NCBI GenBank assembly: GCA_049511715.1 | Contig: JBEKXU010000004.1 | Span: forward strand, 62,001-126,000 | Direction of reading: 5' to 3' | Source of the DNA: JBEKHT01 sp049511715 | GTDB lineage: Bacteria; Chloroflexota; Anaerolineae; Anaerolineales; RBG-16-64-43 | Length of the DNA stretch: 64,000 bases | Shown here: one piece after another, positions 26,125 to 33,360 of the stretch | Numbering within the stretch: position 1 is the stretch's first letter | Layout: every line of letters starts with the position of its first letter | Translations under genes and position numbers: made by a program | The notes under the pieces: generated by a model | The model's database searches: none | Seen by the model: the letters and a program-made list of their open reading frames with translations, nothing else | What the model was told of the DNA's origin: nothing

Positions 26125-27024
26125 CTAGCCCGCGCCCGCCGAGCGCAGGGCGCGGGCCATCTCCCTCAGGTGGGCGGGCGTGCTCCCACAGCAGGCGCCA
26201 ATGATCCTCGCGCCAGCCTGCTGGGCCGCCACCGCATAGGCGGCCATGTCTGCCGGTCCGGCTGCATACACCGCTCGCCCCTTTTCCAAGCGAGGGACTC
26301 CGGCGTTCGCCTTGGACACCAGAACCGTCCCTTCCGGAGCCGCGGCCTTCATTTTGCGGATCACTTCCAGGATCTCCTCCGGGCCGTTGCCGCAGTTCCC
26401 ACCGACCGCGGCGGCGCCCAGCGAGGTCAAGACCGAAGCGGCCTCCTCGGGGGTAACCCCCATCATCGTCCGACCGCGTGTGTCAAAGGTCATGGTCATG
26501 ATGATCGGCCGCTCCCCGTCCACCATCCGGATCCCATCGAAGGCGGCTCTCATCTCTTCCAGGCTCGAGATCGTTTCGATCCAGAACACATCGACCCCGC
26601 CCTCCCGCAGCGCCTGGGCCTGTTCGGCGAATCCCCGCCGCGCCTGCTCGTAGTCTAGGTCGCCCAGGGGAGCCATGAGGCCCCCGCTGGGCCCGAGGTC
26701 GCCAGCGATGACCGTCTCCTGGCTCCTCTCGGCCCCCGCCTCGCGCGCCAGGCGAGCGCCGGCCCGATTGAGCTCCGCCACCTGCGACTCCCTGCCATGC
26801 ATCCCGAGCCGAAACCGGTTGCCCCCAAAGGTGTTGGTGAGGAGCATGCGCGCTCCGGCCTCCAGGTACGCTCGATGCACCTGGCGCACCTTGTCCGGCT
26901 GCTCTAGGTTCCACATTTCGGGAGGATCGCCGAACTGCAGGCCCAATTCAAACAGCATCGTCCCCATGGCCCCGTCCGCCAAGATCGGGCCCGGCCTGGC
27001 GAGCAACTGGCTCCATTCGGCCAC
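26125..27024 (-). CDS. Homocysteine S-methyltransferase-family protein
   Basis: The 299-residue TIM-barrel protein has ILADGAMGTML at the N-terminus, LLTNTFGGNR, WIETISSLEE, GGNCGNG with Cys211, and GACCGSTP with Cys278 and Cys279. These three cysteines are the zinc ligands that activate a thiol in betaine- and methyl-THF-dependent homocysteine methyltransferases. Start GTG 27024 with GGGAGG. In this operon the methyl donor could be the methyl-corrinoid protein or a methylated amine, and the acceptor may be homocysteine or another thiol. Its place directly after the corrinoid protein suggests it takes the methyl group from that protein. This is inferred. Confidence 0.88.
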   Translation of the reverse strand: MAEWSQLLARPGPILADGAMGTMLFELGLQFGDPPEMWNLEQPDKVRQVHRAYLEAGARMLLTNTFGGNRFRLGMHGRESQVAELNRAGARLAREAGAERSQETVIAGDLGPSGGLMAPLGDLDYEQARRGFAEQAQALREGGVDVFWIETISSLEEMRAAFDGIRMVDGERPIIMTMTFDTRGRTMMGVTPEEAASVLTSLGAAAVGGNCGNGPEEILEVIRKMKAAAPEGTVLVSKANAGVPRLEKGRAVYAAGPADMAAYAVAAQQAGARIIGACCGSTPAHLREMARALRSAGAG

Positions 27025-27027
27025 GGC

Positions 27028-27723
27028 TCAGCCTCCCTGGGTTCCACTCCGTCGCAAGGCCATGAGCTTCTTGGCCGTCTCGACGGCAACGGCGGCATCC
27101 CGGCAATAGGCGTCCGCCTCAATTTCCTCGGCAAAGGCCGCATTCAGGGGGGCTCCCCCAACCAGGACGATCAGGTCCTTGCGCAATCCCGCCTCGTGGA
27201 GGGCCTTGATCACCACGCCCATGTACGGCATGGTGGTGGTCAGGAGGGCGCTCATGCCGACGATCTGGGGGTGGTGTTCCCTCACGGCGGCCAGGAATTT
27301 CTCGGCGTCGTTGTTGATGCCTAGGTTGACCACCTTGAAGCCAGCCCCCTCCATCATCATGGCCACCAGGTTCTTGCCGATGTCATGGATGTCCCCCTTG
27401 ACGGTGCCGATCACCATGGTTCCGACTTGCGGGGCGCCGGTCTCGACCAAGAGCGGGCGCAGGAGCTCCATGCCCGCCTTCATGGCCTTAGCGGCCATCA
27501 GAACCTCCGGGACGAACAGGACGCCGTCGCGAAAATCAACGCCCACCACATCCATGCCCGCCACCAAGGCCTGGATCAAGACCTGGTACGGGGTCAGCCC
27601 GCGCCGCAGCAGCTCCTTCACCCCCGAAACCACCGGGTCGGCGAGCCCGTCGTAGAGATCGTCCTTCATCTGATCGATCAGCTCGGAGTTTTCCAGTTGG
27701 GTCGGTTTTTGTTCGTCGCTCAT
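27028..27723 (-). CDS. Dimethylamine/trimethylamine corrinoid protein (MttC/MtgC-like)
   Basis: The 231-residue protein has a helical B12-binding cap (about 15-95, including GVLFVPEVLMAAKAM) and a Rossmann cobalamin domain. GDIHDIGKN contains Asp111, His113 and Gly116, the lower axial ligand motif DxHxxG; GMSALLTTT and VGGAP follow. It carries the methyl group as methyl-cobalt between the MttB-family enzyme and a second methyltransferase. The ATG overlaps the activator gene stop as ATGA, with GAGGGGA upstream. The corrinoid must be reduced by the ASKHA activator encoded before it. Confidence 0.93.
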   Translation of the reverse strand: MSDEQKPTQLENSELIDQMKDDLYDGLADPVVSGVKELLRRGLTPYQVLIQALVAGMDVVGVDFRDGVLFVPEVLMAAKAMKAGMELLRPLLVETGAPQVGTMVIGTVKGDIHDIGKNLVAMMMEGAGFKVVNLGINNDAEKFLAAVREHHPQIVGMSALLTTTMPYMGVVIKALHEAGLRKDLIVLVGGAPLNAAFAEEIEADAYCRDAAVAVETAKKLMALRRSGTQGG

Positions 27724-29378
27724 TGCGTCCCCTCTTCTACCGGTCGGTTCGCCCGACGATGGCCCCGGGGCCGCTGCGGCTCCGCGGTCGTTGCAGGCAG
27801 AATTCCAGCCAAGTGCGGGAAGGCATCCGAAGCATGAGGGATGGCAATCGCCGCAACAAATTCATCCTGAAAGCGCGGTTCGGTCGCGGTCTGAACGTGC
27901 TCCGCCCAGCGCGCGAGGCGCTGGGCCTCCAGGCGCTGACTGCGGCTGAGGAGGGCGATGCGGGCCCCGTCTCCGGCCGCATTCCCTACCCCCTGAACCC
28001 GTGCCAAGTCGCAGTCGGGGATCATTCCCAGGATCATGGCGTGCTGCGGGTCAATGTAGCTGCCGAAGGCTCCCGCCAGCGCGATGCGATCGACGTGCTC
28101 CACCCCCCGGTGAGCCATGAGCAACTTGACCCCGGCGTAGAGCGCTGCCTTGGCTAGTTGAATTGCGCGCACGTCGCTTTGGGTGACCACGAGAGGCGCG
28201 CCGGAGATCGTCGCGTTTCCCGGCACGAGGATGAACTCTCCCGTCCGGCCTCGAAACCGAACGCGGGGCGATCGTTCGGCAGCGGCCTCGCGGAAGCGCC
28301 CCTCCGGCCCGATAATCCCGGCCAGGAACATTTCCGCCACCGCCTCAATGATTCCGCTCCCGCAGATCCCGGTGGCGCGACCGGCCGGGGGAAGGTCCGA
28401 AGAAGCCTCGGGCTCGACCCAGGGGTCATAACCTATCACCCGATAGCGCGGCTCCAGAGTCTGCGGGTCGATTCGCACCCGTTCCACCGCCCCGGGGGCC
28501 GCTCGCTGGCCATGGGTGATCTGCGCGCCCTCAAAGGCCGGCCCGGTCGGGCTGGAGGCGCACAGCAAGCGCTCACGGTTCCCCAACGACATCTCCGCAT
28601 TGGTGCCGACATCGATCACCAGAGCTATCTCATCCTGGCGGTGGGGTTCCTCCGCCAGCAGCACCCCCACGTGGTCGGCCCCCACGTGGCCGGCAATGCA
28701 GGGAAGGACATGCACCTGCGCCGACGGATGGAATTCCAGACCCAGGTCGCGCGCCTTGAGATCCGTCGCGGAAGACGTCGCCAGCGCAAAAGGAGCCCCC
28801 CCCAGCTCCTGCGGGTCAATCCCCAGGAGCAGGTGGTGCATTACGGTATTTCCCACCAGCACGGCATCCAGCACGCTGTCGGGGGCTAGGCCGACCGATT
28901 GGCAGGCTTTTTCGGCCAGCTCGTTCAGGCAGCGGATGATGGCCCGATGCATGCGGGTCACGCCCTGAGGCTCCATCATCCCGTAGGACACCCGGCTCAT
29001 GAGGTCCTCGCCGTAGCGCACCTGGGGGTTCATGCTGGACTCGGTCGCGAGCACCTGGCCCGTTCTCAGGTCGCAGAGATGCACCACGACCGTGGTTGAG
29101 CCCACGTCGACCGCCAGTCCGTAGGCGCCCTCGGCATAACCGGGCTGAACCCGCAGGACCTGGCGATCCTGCCAGAGCGATATCGTGACTTTGTGATGCC
29201 CCTGCTTGAGAGCCGGCTGGAGGGCTCGCAGGGCCGGAAGATCGATGGAAAGATCCTGCAGCTTCCACTGCTCCTGCAGAGCCGCCTGCAGGCGCTGCCA
29301 GTCTCCGCGATGGTCCGGCATGGTGGCCGGGATGGCTTCGACATAGACCTGGCGCACGGCGGGCTCGACTTCCATCAC
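27720..29378 (-). CDS. ASKHA domain of a corrinoid reductive activator (C-terminal part of a split gene)
   Basis: The 552-residue open frame begins with a linker region and then the ASKHA ATPase-like fold of the DUF4445/RACo group: GLAVDVGSTTVVVHL, VLVGNTVMHHLLLG, LVIDVGTNAEMSLG, GICGSGIIEAV and LAGAFGSYID. These proteins use ATP to reduce Co(II) corrinoid to Co(I). In relatives this domain is fused to an N-terminal 2Fe-2S domain; here that domain is encoded just upstream in the same frame, separated by one TAG (29427-29429) and 16 sense codons. Its own GTG/ATG start at 29378 has only a distant AAGGAAG, so independent translation would be weak. Confidence 0.85.
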   Translation of the reverse strand: MMEVEPAVRQVYVEAIPATMPDHRGDWQRLQAALQEQWKLQDLSIDLPALRALQPALKQGHHKVTISLWQDRQVLRVQPGYAEGAYGLAVDVGSTTVVVHLCDLRTGQVLATESSMNPQVRYGEDLMSRVSYGMMEPQGVTRMHRAIIRCLNELAEKACQSVGLAPDSVLDAVLVGNTVMHHLLLGIDPQELGGAPFALATSSATDLKARDLGLEFHPSAQVHVLPCIAGHVGADHVGVLLAEEPHRQDEIALVIDVGTNAEMSLGNRERLLCASSPTGPAFEGAQITHGQRAAPGAVERVRIDPQTLEPRYRVIGYDPWVEPEASSDLPPAGRATGICGSGIIEAVAEMFLAGIIGPEGRFREAAAERSPRVRFRGRTGEFILVPGNATISGAPLVVTQSDVRAIQLAKAALYAGVKLLMAHRGVEHVDRIALAGAFGSYIDPQHAMILGMIPDCDLARVQGVGNAAGDGARIALLSRSQRLEAQRLARWAEHVQTATEPRFQDEFVAAIAIPHASDAFPHLAGILPATTAEPQRPRGHRRANRPVEEGTQ

Positions 29379-29426
29379 CCGCTGGCTGGCTTCCTTGGCG
29401 ATGATTTGCTTGCGGGCCTGGCTTTC

Positions 29427-29429
29427 CTA
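29427..29429 (-). other. In-frame amber codon splitting the corrinoid activator
   Basis: On the minus strand the codons read GTT CCT TAG GAA AGC CAG. The frame before and after encodes a continuous activator. A Glu codon GAG at this place would need only one base change. It may be a nonsense mutation, an assembly or read error, or a read-through site. TAG is an ordinary stop in many neighbouring genes, including the MttB gene. Confidence 0.85.
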
Positions 29430-29807
29430 AGGAACAGAAATGAGCACATCCCCGATCACCTCAGCCGCGCAGGCCAGCCTGCGACCCGATATTTGGTTCT
29501 TCTCCAGGTAGCTGCTTTCCCCCTCGCCCATCGGGGACAGGTTGGCCTCACGGGAGACCAGACCATGCTTGGGAAAGTCCCCTGGCTCGAGCACGACCTG
29601 GCACTTGCCGCAGGTCTGGCGCCCGCCGCAGATGGACTCGATCTCGACTCCCAGAGCGCGGGCCGCCTCCAGAAGAGTTATGCCCCGGGCCACCTGGCCC
29701 TTACGGCCAGAAGGCAGGAGGACCACCCGGCATTCCTCAGAACCGGCGGCTGAATTCACGGCGGTCAAGCCAGCTCCCATTTCGCCCCGCCCCGTCTCAA
29801 TGCTCAC
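29427..29807 (-). CDS. 2Fe-2S ferredoxin domain of the corrinoid activator (N-terminal part of a split gene)
   Basis: The 126-residue frame has a plant-type ferredoxin cluster site: Cys60, Cys66, Cys69 and Cys113 in SICGGRQTCGKCQV and RLACAAEV. This matches the N-terminal domain of RACo-like proteins, which delivers electrons to the corrinoid. Translation stops at TAG right after DVLISVP, where intact relatives continue through a short linker into the ASKHA domain. The start is GTG 29807, nine bases from the MttB stop, with ATG 29780 as an alternative. As a separate protein it would still be a complete ferredoxin, so a functional split is possible. Confidence 0.82.
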   Translation of the reverse strand: MSIETGRGEMGAGLTAVNSAAGSEECRVVLLPSGRKGQVARGITLLEAARALGVEIESICGGRQTCGKCQVVLEPGDFPKHGLVSREANLSPMGEGESSYLEKNQISGRRLACAAEVIGDVLISVP

Positions 29808-29815
29808 CCGCGGCT

Positions 29816-31336
29816 CTACTCCGCCGCACCACTCGCCCGGCGCCGGCGGTTGGCCCGATCACGTGAGGCGGCCGGGGATGCGGCGTTCCAGCCGGCCGGC
29901 GGACGTGAATCGCCCGCGACGAGATTAGGGAACGCCGAGCGAACTCGCGCCTCCACACTGGGAGAGAACACGACCGGGTTGTCATGGGTGAGGATCGCGC
30001 GGACCTTCTGCATCGCATGGGCTTGCGAATCCAGGCCCCCTTTTTCCTGCCACTGCTGCCGGGCTTCGCGGTCCGCCACCGCCGGCAGGAAGGGCGTGAT
30101 CTTCATGTGCTCCAGGGTGTGCAGTTGGTCCATGTACATCCCCGCCGGCCCGACCTCCGCAATCACATCCAGGGCTAGGTTCTCTTCGCTGAACTCCAGG
30201 CCGCGCTGGATGCGCTTCATCATCAGGAAGATCTCGTCGTCAATCACCGCCTTGGCAAAGTCAAAAGTCATGAGCGAGTCCAGCAGAGCTCCGGTATTGA
30301 ACATATGCACCCCGCCCAGCAGGCCCGCCACGGCAGACATGCCCGTCTCGAATCCCGACTGAGCGTCATTCAGCTTCGAATTCGTCAGGCCGATATAGCC
30401 GCCGTTGGGAACATTGTAGAAGCGCGCCATCTGGGCAAAGCCCACAAACAGGATGCCGGTTTCGATCGCTCCCGGGGCGTACGCTCCGGTCCGCATGTCC
30501 GCCACGGTGGGCAGGGTCGCATAGATCGTCGGCTTTCCCGGCCAGATCATCTGCTCCAGAATCGCGGCCGCCAGGAACTCCGCATTCCCCTGGGCAATCG
30601 TCCCCACCAGAGTCAGCGGTGAGGTGAGGCCGGCATTGGGCACGATGGTGGGATAGCAAGGAAGTTTCCGCTCGCAGAAGTAGATGAGGCTTTCGGTCGA
30701 GTCAAAATCCATTGTGAGCGGGGAGACGACGGGACAGTAGTGATGGGTCAGGAAAGGATGCTCCCGATAGGCCCCCTCGCTGCCGGCAATGAGATACACC
30801 AGCTGCAGGATTTTCTCGGCATCTTCCGACGGTCCGCTGCCGCGAACCGGCTTGGCGCAATTCTTGAGCGAGGTGTAGAAACGCGTCACGCTAAAGAGGC
30901 CAGCAGGGGCATCCTGGGCCAGGGTCGCGATCGAAAACACGTCGTATCCCGGAAGTTCGTTGACCAGATGAGCAATCTGGGCCAGATCCGCCGAGGTGGC
31001 CCGGCGGTCATGACCCGTGAGGGGATCAATAATGTTAGGGGCCGAGCTTCCCGTCACCATCATCGGGCTATCCTGCGGTATCGTGCGATCGAAGGCCGGG
31101 TCTCGGGCATAGAACGTGAACTGGGGCGGAATCATCGAACGGAACTCTTCCACGATCTGGCGCGGGTAGTGCACCTTCTGGGTCTCCGCCTCGACCCGGC
31201 AGCCGTGGCGCGCGAGGATAGCGCGCGCCTTCTCGTTCCGCACGAGCAGTCCCACTTTCTCCAAGATTTCCAGGGACGCCTCGTGAATCCGTTCAACCTC
31301 GCTCTGGCTCAAAAGGGTCGCGTAGCTATTCATCAT
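29816..31336 (-). CDS. MttB-family (trimethylamine/betaine-type) methyltransferase without pyrrolysine
   Basis: A 506-residue TIM-barrel protein of the MttB superfamily (COG5598). It starts with LLSQSEVERIHEASLEILEKVG and contains VTGSSAPNIIDPLTG, THHYCPVVSPL, and the region NGGYIGLTNSKLNDAQSG near the active site. The gene is open throughout, so it lacks the in-frame UAG that gives pyrrolysine in true trimethylamine methyltransferases. Such non-pyrrolysine members act on quaternary amines such as glycine betaine, carnitine or proline betaine. It would methylate the corrinoid protein of the same operon. The C-terminal Arg/Ala tail is unusual. The ATG at 31336 has GAAGAGG upstream. Confidence 0.92.
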   Translation of the reverse strand: MMNSYATLLSQSEVERIHEASLEILEKVGLLVRNEKARAILARHGCRVEAETQKVHYPRQIVEEFRSMIPPQFTFYARDPAFDRTIPQDSPMMVTGSSAPNIIDPLTGHDRRATSADLAQIAHLVNELPGYDVFSIATLAQDAPAGLFSVTRFYTSLKNCAKPVRGSGPSEDAEKILQLVYLIAGSEGAYREHPFLTHHYCPVVSPLTMDFDSTESLIYFCERKLPCYPTIVPNAGLTSPLTLVGTIAQGNAEFLAAAILEQMIWPGKPTIYATLPTVADMRTGAYAPGAIETGILFVGFAQMARFYNVPNGGYIGLTNSKLNDAQSGFETGMSAVAGLLGGVHMFNTGALLDSLMTFDFAKAVIDDEIFLMMKRIQRGLEFSEENLALDVIAEVGPAGMYMDQLHTLEHMKITPFLPAVADREARQQWQEKGGLDSQAHAMQKVRAILTHDNPVVFSPSVEARVRSAFPNLVAGDSRPPAGWNAASPAASRDRANRRRRASGAAE

Positions 31337-31368
31337 CCGCCTCTTCTCGGATTCTCAGGATCTGTTCA

Positions 31369-31389
31369 GGCCCCGCCCCCCCCGGGGCC
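31369..31389. other. GC hairpin between the regulator and MttB genes
   Basis: GGCCCCG (31369-31375) and CGGGGCC (31383-31389) enclose a seven-base C loop in the 60-base gap between gntR and mttB. It may stabilise or attenuate the operon transcript. There is no T-tract. Confidence 0.4.
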
Positions 31390-31396
31390 CGGCGCG

Positions 31397-32182
31397 TTAC
31401 TTCTCGACGGGTGCCGCTTCCGTGACAAACCGGAACCGGTCCCCTCGGTACAGGTCGCGTCCGTGCTCGACCGGCTGATCATGGGCATCATAAGAAAAGC
31501 GGCGCTCCAGCATCAGCGGGGAACCGGGCATTACCGCCAAAAGATCAGACTCGTATTCGGTAGCCAGGACCGGCTCCAGACTCTGGCGGGCTCGAACGAC
31601 GGTCACGCGGTACTCCCGTTCCATCACCTCATACATCGAGCGCGATTCCAAATCGAAACGTTCCAAGCCCGGAAAACGTCGCACCGGAATGATGTAGTGC
31701 TCCATCATCACCGGTTCCTGATTGAGGAGCCGCAGGCGTTGGATCTCGTAAACGGGGGCCGAAACCGGAAGGTCCAGCATCGCGGCCAGGGAGGCCTCGA
31801 CCGGCCGCTGCTGAAAGGAGACCACCCGCGCGCCCGGAGTAAACCCTTGGCGTTCCATCGCATGGGTAAAGGAGACCAACCATCCGGCCTGGCGCTCAAT
31901 CTTTGGGCTGGCCACATATGTGCCCTTGCCCTGCTTGCGCACAAGCAATCCTTGGGCCGCCAACATGCGCAGCGCATGACGCAGGGTCATCCGGTTGACC
32001 CCCAGCCTCTCGCTCAGGTCCCGCTCCGGTGGAAGCTGCGTGCCGGGAGGGAGGCTTCCGGACTCAATCCAATCCAGCATGCCCTGGGCAACCTGGACAT
32101 AGAGCGGGAGGGGGGCGTCCAGTTGATGGCTGGACCGTTCCACCGCGAAAGGAAGGAGGCTTGCGAAGGGGGCTACCCTCAT
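31397..32182 (-). CDS. GntR/HutC-family regulator of the corrinoid operon
   Basis: The 261-residue protein has an N-terminal GntR winged helix (LYVQVAQGMLDWIESG, then LPPERDLSERLGVNRMTLRHAL and GLLVRKQGKGTYVA) and a UTRA ligand domain in the second half. HutC-type regulators usually repress a catabolic operon until the substrate or a product binds. I start at ATG 32182, preceded by AAGGGG; GTG 32206 would overlap the operator. It is the first gene of the methyl-transfer operon, and the symmetric site at 32207-32227 lies at its own promoter, so autoregulation is likely. Confidence 0.9.
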   Translation of the reverse strand: MRVAPFASLLPFAVERSSHQLDAPLPLYVQVAQGMLDWIESGSLPPGTQLPPERDLSERLGVNRMTLRHALRMLAAQGLLVRKQGKGTYVASPKIERQAGWLVSFTHAMERQGFTPGARVVSFQQRPVEASLAAMLDLPVSAPVYEIQRLRLLNQEPVMMEHYIIPVRRFPGLERFDLESRSMYEVMEREYRVTVVRARQSLEPVLATEYESDLLAVMPGSPLMLERRFSYDAHDQPVEHGRDLYRGDRFRFVTEAAPVEK

Positions 32183-32206
32183 CCTTTGCCCCTTAGGAGT
32201 GAGCAC

Positions 32207-32227
32207 TGGTATATAACCTCTATACCA
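32207..32227. promoter_or_regulatory. Probable GntR operator
   Basis: TGGTATA (32207-32213) and TATACCA (32221-32227) form an inverted repeat with a seven-base spacer, and a further partial copy TTATACC lies at 32229-32234. The site touches the -10 box and lies just before the regulator start. HutC-like regulators bind comparable GGTATA-type symmetric sites. Confidence 0.6.
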
Positions 32228-32256
32228 TTATACCTCTGTTTTCACCAGGTTGTGAA
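32227..32256 (-). promoter_or_regulatory. Sigma70-type promoter of the corrinoid methyl-transfer operon
   Basis: On the minus strand TTCACA (32256-32251) and a perfect TATAAT (32232-32227) are spaced by 18 bases. It directs transcription into gntR and the whole operon down to 22834. The overlapping inverted repeat would allow simple repression. Confidence 0.7.
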
Positions 32257-32358
32257 GGCCTGTAAAGGCAAGTAAGGAGGCCGCCTGACCCAATTTTCCC
32301 GGCCCGCAGGTGCCCGGAAGGCAGCGGCGTGTCGAGATATCGAACCGATTAGCCAGAA

Positions 32359-32382
32359 GGGCCCGCCTCGTGAGGCGGGCCC
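32359..32382 (-). terminator. Intrinsic-type terminator after the chelatase VWA region
   Basis: A perfect ten-base stem GGGCCCGCCT (32359-32368) / AGGCGGGCCC (32373-32382) with a CGTG loop lies 22 bases after the stop at 32404. On the minus strand it is followed by TTCT. Confidence 0.7.
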
Positions 32383-32403
32383 CACCCTCCTATCGCGTCC
32401 TGC

Positions 32404-33360
32404 TCAAGTCCACAATTCGGAGCGGACCGTCTGATACAGGGATTCCGCCTTTAATTCCTGAAGTGTGTAACACGGCGCTTTCAGGTGCTCGGCCAAGCGA
32501 CGAGCCAACCCCTGGTCAAAGGCGGCGTGTTCCATGTTCACCACCACACTCCGCACGCCGGATTCCTGGATTTCCTCAGCAAAACGATGGGCCTCATCGA
32601 TCGGGGGCAGGGATCCCATGGAAACATTCGCGGCCCCATCGGTGAGAAGGATCATCATCGGCATCACCTCAGGATGCAGGGTCTTTTCTTGACGGATGAC
32701 CTTAAGGGCCATCGCCAATCCAGCGGACAGAGGGGTCTTGCCACCTACGGGGATATCCGCCAGGGCCTTCTGCGCCAGCTGAGTGGAGTGCGTCGGAGGC
32801 AGGACTTGAATAGCACGATCCTTTTGAAACACCACGAGTCCGACGCGATCCCGGCGCTGATAGGCATCCGTCAGCAGGGAGAGGATAGCCCCCTTGGTAG
32901 CCGACATCCGTTCGGCGACGGCCATGGACCACGAAGCGTCCACCACGAAGAGAATCAGGTTCGCTGCCCGCTTCACGCGGATCTTGCGGTGGTAGTCGGA
33001 AGGATGAACAGCGAAGGCAACCCGCTCACGCTCCTTTTCACGCTCCCGCTGAAAGGGGGCGGCGGCCCGCAGCGTCGCGTCGAAGGCCAGATCGTCCGCC
33101 TTTCCGGGGGTGGGACGCGCCTGGATATAGCGACCGCGCTTCTGCTCGGTCCGGGTGCGCGAGCGACGCCCTCGCTCGCGGCGGGTGAGGCGGTCCAAGG
33201 GAGTGGCGAGTCGGCGCGGAGAAAACTCCGGGCCAATTTTGACTTTCTGGCCCCCCTCCCACCAGGGGGCTTCGCGGCTTTCGCCTGCCGACTGACGGGA
33301 CGGTTCGACCGGGGTTTGTTGCGGAGGCGCTTCCTGGAGCGGTGCGCGGATCAGCTCATC
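32404..33360 (-). CDS. VWA (ChlD/BchD-like) chelatase region, read by -1 frameshift from the ChlI frame
   Basis: From 33360 this frame encodes an acidic/Pro/Gln linker, a basic stretch, and a von Willebrand A domain with the MIDAS residues in FVVDASWSM, the Thr of GGKTPLS and the Asp of LLTDGAAN. This is the D-subunit architecture of magnesium/cobalt chelatases. Coding character continues back to the ChlI stop, yet no ATG or GTG exists in the first 54 codons (only CTG, and TTG at 33198). Expression is therefore best explained by -1 frameshifting at 33360-33366, giving a ChlI-ChlD fusion of about 684 residues. The metal may be cobalt, given the many corrinoid enzymes nearby; this is inference. 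Confidence 0.85.
   Translation of the reverse strand, partial: DELIRAPLQEAPPQQTPVEPSRQSAGESREAPWWEGGQKVKIGPEFSPRRLATPLDRLTRRERGRRSRTRTEQKRGRYIQARPTPGKADDLAFDATLRAAAPFQREREKERERVAFAVHPSDYHRKIRVKRAANLILFVVDASWSMAVAERMSATKGAILSLLTDAYQRRDRVGLVVFQKDRAIQVLPPTHSTQLAQKALADIPVGGKTPLSAGLAMALKVIRQEKTLHPEVMPMMILLTDGAANVSMGSLPPIDEAHRFAEEIQESGVRSVVVNMEHAAFDQGLARRLAEHLKAPCYTLQELKAESLYQTVRSELWT

Noticed and set aside
29427..29429. UAG used genome-wide as pyrrolysine or another amino acid
   Set aside because: TAG ends many normal genes in the window (for example the choline-kinase-like gene at 22776-22778, mttB at 29816-29818, metF, two M42 genes and the methyltransferase at 62298-62300), so wholesale recoding is unlikely, and the MttB gene itself has no internal UAG.
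31337..31396. Cobalamin riboswitch ahead of the corrinoid genes
   Set aside because: The gap is too short and no B12-box-like sequence was seen; regulation by the GntR operator is better supported.
30740..32275. Plus-strand open frame of 511 codons
   Set aside because: It is antisense to mttB and gntR and crosses their control region.
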